Assembly (NCBI GenBank): GCA_947174645.1
Contig: CAMWJR010000060.1
Coordinates: 1-5,236 of the forward strand
Source of the DNA: an uncultured Verrucomicrobiota bacterium
GTDB lineage: Bacteria > Verrucomicrobiota > Verrucomicrobiia > Opitutales > LL51
DNA: 5,236 nt
Direction: 5' to 3'
This document shows, piece by piece, positions 5,171 to 5,236 of the stretch. Made by a program: the position numbers and the translations under genes. The notes under the pieces were generated by a model. The model was not told where the DNA came from. It searched no databases and saw only the letters and a program-made list of their open reading frames with translations. Every line of letters begins with the position of its first letter. The first letter of the stretch is position 1.

Positions 5171-5236
5171 CCATCGATGCAATAAAATTTTTATAGAGGG
5201 TATCCTAGCGAGAGAATATCGAGAATCGCCACAGGT
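5171..5236 (-). promoter_or_regulatory. AT-rich upstream region of the PFK-like gene
   Basis: This stretch presumably holds the promoter of the PFK-like gene. Minus-strand TATAAA lies within an AT-rich near-palindrome (ATAAAATTTTTAT, 5182-5194) and could be a -10, but no good -35 lies 16-18 bp upstream. No gene could be identified in the last 66 bases of the window. Confidence 0.25.

Noticed and set aside
5182..5194. AT-rich palindrome ATAAAATTTTTAT as a possible terminator for a plus-strand gene
   Set aside because: No plus-strand gene ends here and the stem is all A-T, so a promoter-region AT tract is more likely.

Overview
The window reads as an ordinary bacterial chromosome segment: compact, no insertion sequences, no CRISPR array and no phage genes. 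It holds six protein genes and three tRNA genes, and all three tRNAs have an encoded CCA end. Taxonomy is only a guess. The DNA is of moderate GC content, none of the six starts has a recognisable Shine-Dalgarno sequence, MutY ends in an 'LSGPHRKWL'-like tail, and there is a long (about 400 aa) PPi-type phosphofructokinase relative. Together these would fit the PVC superphylum, perhaps a verrucomicrobial lineage, but this rests on recall and not on a search.

Left part (1-1584): a divergent pair of DNA repair genes. On the minus strand is an O6-alkylguanine-DNA alkyltransferase (ogt), cut by the window edge at its 3' end. On the plus strand is the A/G-mismatch adenine glycosylase MutY. They are 69 bp apart. 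The ogt gene is more AT-rich in codon use than its neighbours.

Middle (1585-1965): no protein gene. Two tRNA-Glu genes (anticodons CTC and TTC) lie in tandem on the minus strand, each with a similar hairpin-forming trailer. Between tRNA-Glu(TTC) and tmk is a plus-strand structure with two mutually exclusive stems, one of them followed by seven T's. It looks like a terminator or attenuator.

Centre (1966-3387): tmk (thymidylate kinase) and holB (DNA polymerase III delta' subunit) on the plus strand, 3 nt apart. This is a common bacterial pairing linking dTTP supply with the clamp loader. The delta' protein is short and stripped of the usual P-loop and zinc-module cysteines.

Right part (3367-5146, minus strand): a 393-aa member of the pyrophosphate-dependent phosphofructokinase family, then tRNA-Ser(GGA), then a 118-aa inorganic-pyrophosphatase-fold protein whose 3' end overlaps that of holB by 21 bp. 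The PFK-like protein keeps the fold motifs of its family but has lost essentially all the recognisable catalytic and substrate-binding signatures. It is best described as an intact pseudoenzyme, and it is the most interesting item in the window. Its neighbour, the small pyrophosphatase-like protein, also has substitutions at family active-site positions, so two divergent members of PPi-related families sit close together.
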